DNA of 64,000 nt from Marivita sp. S6314 (GTDB taxonomy: Bacteria > Pseudomonadota > Alphaproteobacteria > Rhodobacterales > Rhodobacteraceae): positions 332,726 to 396,725 of the forward strand of contig NZ_JALKAO010000004.1 in NCBI RefSeq assembly GCF_023015985.1. The letters run 5' to 3'. Shown piece after piece: positions 62,949-64,000 of the stretch. The position numbers and the translations under genes are program-made. Numbering within the stretch: the first letter of the stretch is position 1; every line of letters begins with the position of its first letter. The notes under the pieces are model-generated. The model ran no database searches and had not been told where the DNA came from. It worked only from the letters and a program-made list of their open reading frames with translations.

Positions 62949-63730
62949 TGGACACGCCACTGCATGTGGAACGACGCGGGCATGTGTTGGAGGTCACGCT
63001 CAATCGGCCCAAGGCGAATGCGATTGATCTGGCCACGAGCCGCGCGATGGGCGAGGTGTTCCGCGATTTTCGGGATGATCCCGACCTTCGCGTGGCCATT
63101 GTGACCGGTGCCGGAGACAAGTTCTTCTGTCCGGGCTGGGATTTGAAGGCGGCCGCCGATGGCGACGCGGTGGATGGCGATTACGGTGTTGGCGGCTTTG
63201 GCGGATTGCAGGAATTGCGGGGCCTGAACAAACCGGTGATCGCAGCGGTGAACGGCATCTGTTGTGGGGGTGGTCTGGAACTGGCCTTGAGTGCCGACAT
63301 TATACTCGCGGCGGATCACGCGTCTTTTGCATTGCCGGAAATCCGGTCCGGAACGGTTGCGGATGCGGCCTCGGTCAAGTTGCCGAAACGCATCCCGTAT
63401 CACATCGCAATGGAGATGCTGCTGACCGGCCGGTGGCTTGAGGTCGACGAGGCGGCGCGTTGGGGGATCGTGAACCATGTGATCCCGGCGGCGGACCTGA
63501 TGGGAGAGGCGCGGAAGATGGCAGAGCTCTTGGCCTCGGGTCCTCCGCTTGTCTACGCAGCGATCAAGGAGATCGTGCGCGAGGCCGAGGACATGAAGTT
63601 CCAGGACGCCATGAATCGGATCACGAAACGCCAGTTTGAAAGCGTGGATGTGCTTTATGCGTCGGAAGATCAGCTGGAAGGGGCAAAAGCCTTTGCCGAA
63701 AAACGGGATCCGGTCTGGAAAGGACGGTGA
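62948..63730 (+). CDS. Enoyl-CoA hydratase, probable carnitinyl-CoA dehydratase (CaiD-like)
   Basis: A 260-residue crotonase-fold enzyme. The CoA-binding and oxyanion segments are LNRPKANAIDLATSRAMGEV, VTGAGDKFFCPGWDLKAA and NKPVIAAVNGICCGGGLELA (about residues 90-110). A Glu in LPEIRSGTVADA is in the active-site position. The GWDLKAAADG and NGICCGGGLELAL features resemble CaiD, which hydrates crotonobetainyl-CoA to L-carnitinyl-CoA. Last gene of the operon. It differs clearly from the house-keeping enoyl-CoA hydratase that precedes rpsT-dnaA in related genomes. Confidence 0.86.
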   Translation: MDTPLHVERRGHVLEVTLNRPKANAIDLATSRAMGEVFRDFRDDPDLRVAIVTGAGDKFFCPGWDLKAAADGDAVDGDYGVGGFGGLQELRGLNKPVIAAVNGICCGGGLELALSADIILAADHASFALPEIRSGTVADAASVKLPKRIPYHIAMEMLLTGRWLEVDEAARWGIVNHVIPAADLMGEARKMAELLASGPPLVYAAIKEIVREAEDMKFQDAMNRITKRQFESVDVLYASEDQLEGAKAFAEKRDPVWKGR

Positions 63731-63765
63731 GTCTGGGTGAGTCTGCTGCTTTCCGTAGGGGTATG

Positions 63766-63786
63766 TGTGGGTAAGGTTGTGGATAA
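63766..63786. promoter_or_regulatory. Two DnaA-box-like 9-mers
   Basis: TGTGGGTAA (63766-63774, one mismatch to the consensus complement) and TGTGGATAA (63778-63786, exact TTATCCACA complement) lie in the same orientation 12 bases apart. They are next to a downstream A/T-rich tract. Chance occurrence is possible. Confidence 0.35.
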
Positions 63787-63924
63787 CCGGCCATTCAGCG
63801 GCTGAGTCGCCCAGCCAGTGGGGTCAAATCGGGCCTGACCGCGTTCGCATCGGAATTTAATCTCAATAATTTCATTGTGTTATATGAAAATTGGCCATTT
63901 TCTGAATTTTCCTGATTTTTGTGC

Positions 63925-63953
63925 TTGCGGATGTTTGGAGGTGACTCTAAATA
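63925..63953 (+). promoter_or_regulatory. Strong rRNA-type promoter directed off the right edge
   Basis: TTGCGG (63925-63930), a 17-base spacer and TAAATA (63948-63953) are followed by CCCCTTCACCGGCGGCGC, and preceded by an A/T-rich tract that could be an UP element. The layout resembles rRNA-operon promoters of Rhodobacterales as I recall them. Nothing downstream is visible to confirm the target. Confidence 0.5.
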
Positions 63954-64000
63954 CCCCTTCACCGGCGGCGCTGAGGCGCACAACGGGACGCAGGACGGGA

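Larger units (their letters stand above)
63731..64000. other. 270-bp non-coding end of the window
   Basis: After the hydratase stop I see no convincing gene. In order it holds two DnaA-box-like 9-mers (63766-63786), a 65-base A/T-rich tract (about 63855-63920) and a strong promoter-like sequence pointing right (63925-63953). The promoted gene must lie beyond the edge. A 62-codon leftward frame (63983-63795) has no ribosome-binding site. Confidence 0.6.

Noticed and set aside
63795..63983. A 62-codon leftward frame in the terminal gap
   Set aside because: It runs across the promoter-like and A/T-rich sequences, has no ribosome-binding site and no recognisable composition.
1..64000. CRISPR arrays, insertion sequences, prophage genes and tRNA genes
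   Set aside because: I scanned gaps for regularly spaced repeats, transposase or integrase motifs and tRNA T-loop patterns and found none I could support. A tRNAscan and an IS search would settle it.

Overview
The window is about 62% GC chromosomal DNA from an alphaproteobacterium, most likely a marine Rhodobacteraceae (Roseobacter-group) species. This rests on gene content and order: aroK-aroB, the frr-uppS-cdsA-dxr-rseP-bamA-ompH-fabZ-lpxA-lpxI-lpxB envelope block, a form II CO-dehydrogenase-like SLM cluster, and a carnitine/gamma-butyrobetaine-type cluster. No species can be named from the sequence alone. I saw no prophage, insertion sequence, CRISPR array or tRNA. Almost every gene belongs to a recognisable family and most of the region looks like stable chromosome.

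Layout. 1-1.27 kb: leftward pair of a 49-residue membrane protein and an exported protein that runs off the left edge. 1.4-3.0 kb: aroK-aroB. 3.1-5.3 kb: ssb, a lytic transglycosylase and a DUF1206 membrane protein. 5.4-11.6 kb: leftward peptide/opine-type ABC importer (binding protein, two permeases, fused double ATPase). 11.85-12.75 kb: miaA. 12.9-25.0 kb: rightward translation, isoprenoid, phospholipid, outer-membrane and lipid A genes. 25.1-29.6 kb: an IalB-family secreted protein (leftward), a structured 466-bp gap, a HerA/DUF853 ATPase and an Atm1-type exporter. 29.7-34.7 kb: leftward RND pump preceded by operator-like palindromes. 35.1-38.6 kb: YfgM-like protein, bamB and der. 38.7-41.1 kb: leftward retropepsin-like protease, RimK ligase and aspartoacylase-family hydrolase. 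41.4-45.7 kb: coxG-like gene and form II coxSLM. 45.85-50.6 kb: apbE, rpiB, a Wza-like lipoprotein, a homocysteine methyltransferase, a small membrane protein and an Lrp regulator. 50.8-55.2 kb: universal stress protein, alanine/Na+ symporter, RidA, a WYL regulator and rlmE. 55.3-63.7 kb: GlxA/AraC regulator divergent from a seven-gene operon. 63.73-64 kb: non-coding, with two DnaA-box-like sites and an rRNA-type promoter aimed off the right edge.

How the genes work together. The envelope block couples undecaprenyl-PP and DXP-pathway isoprenoid synthesis, CDP-diacylglycerol synthesis, site-2 proteolysis, outer-membrane protein assembly and early lipid A synthesis, with many ATGA/GTGA stop-start overlaps that imply translational coupling. 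The last operon can be read as a pathway: a CoA ligase, acyl-CoA dehydrogenase and enoyl-CoA hydratase would take gamma-butyrobetaine to carnitinyl-CoA, and a carnitine dehydrogenase fused to a hot-dog thioesterase plus a BKACE enzyme would take carnitine to glycine betaine and acetoacetate. Two operon members, a small exported protein and an SGNH hydrolase, have no assigned step. The rimB-rimK-aspartoacylase trio, the two leftward terminators upstream of the ialB-like gene, the orphan pump operators and the dyad-rich rlmE leader are the places most worth follow-up.
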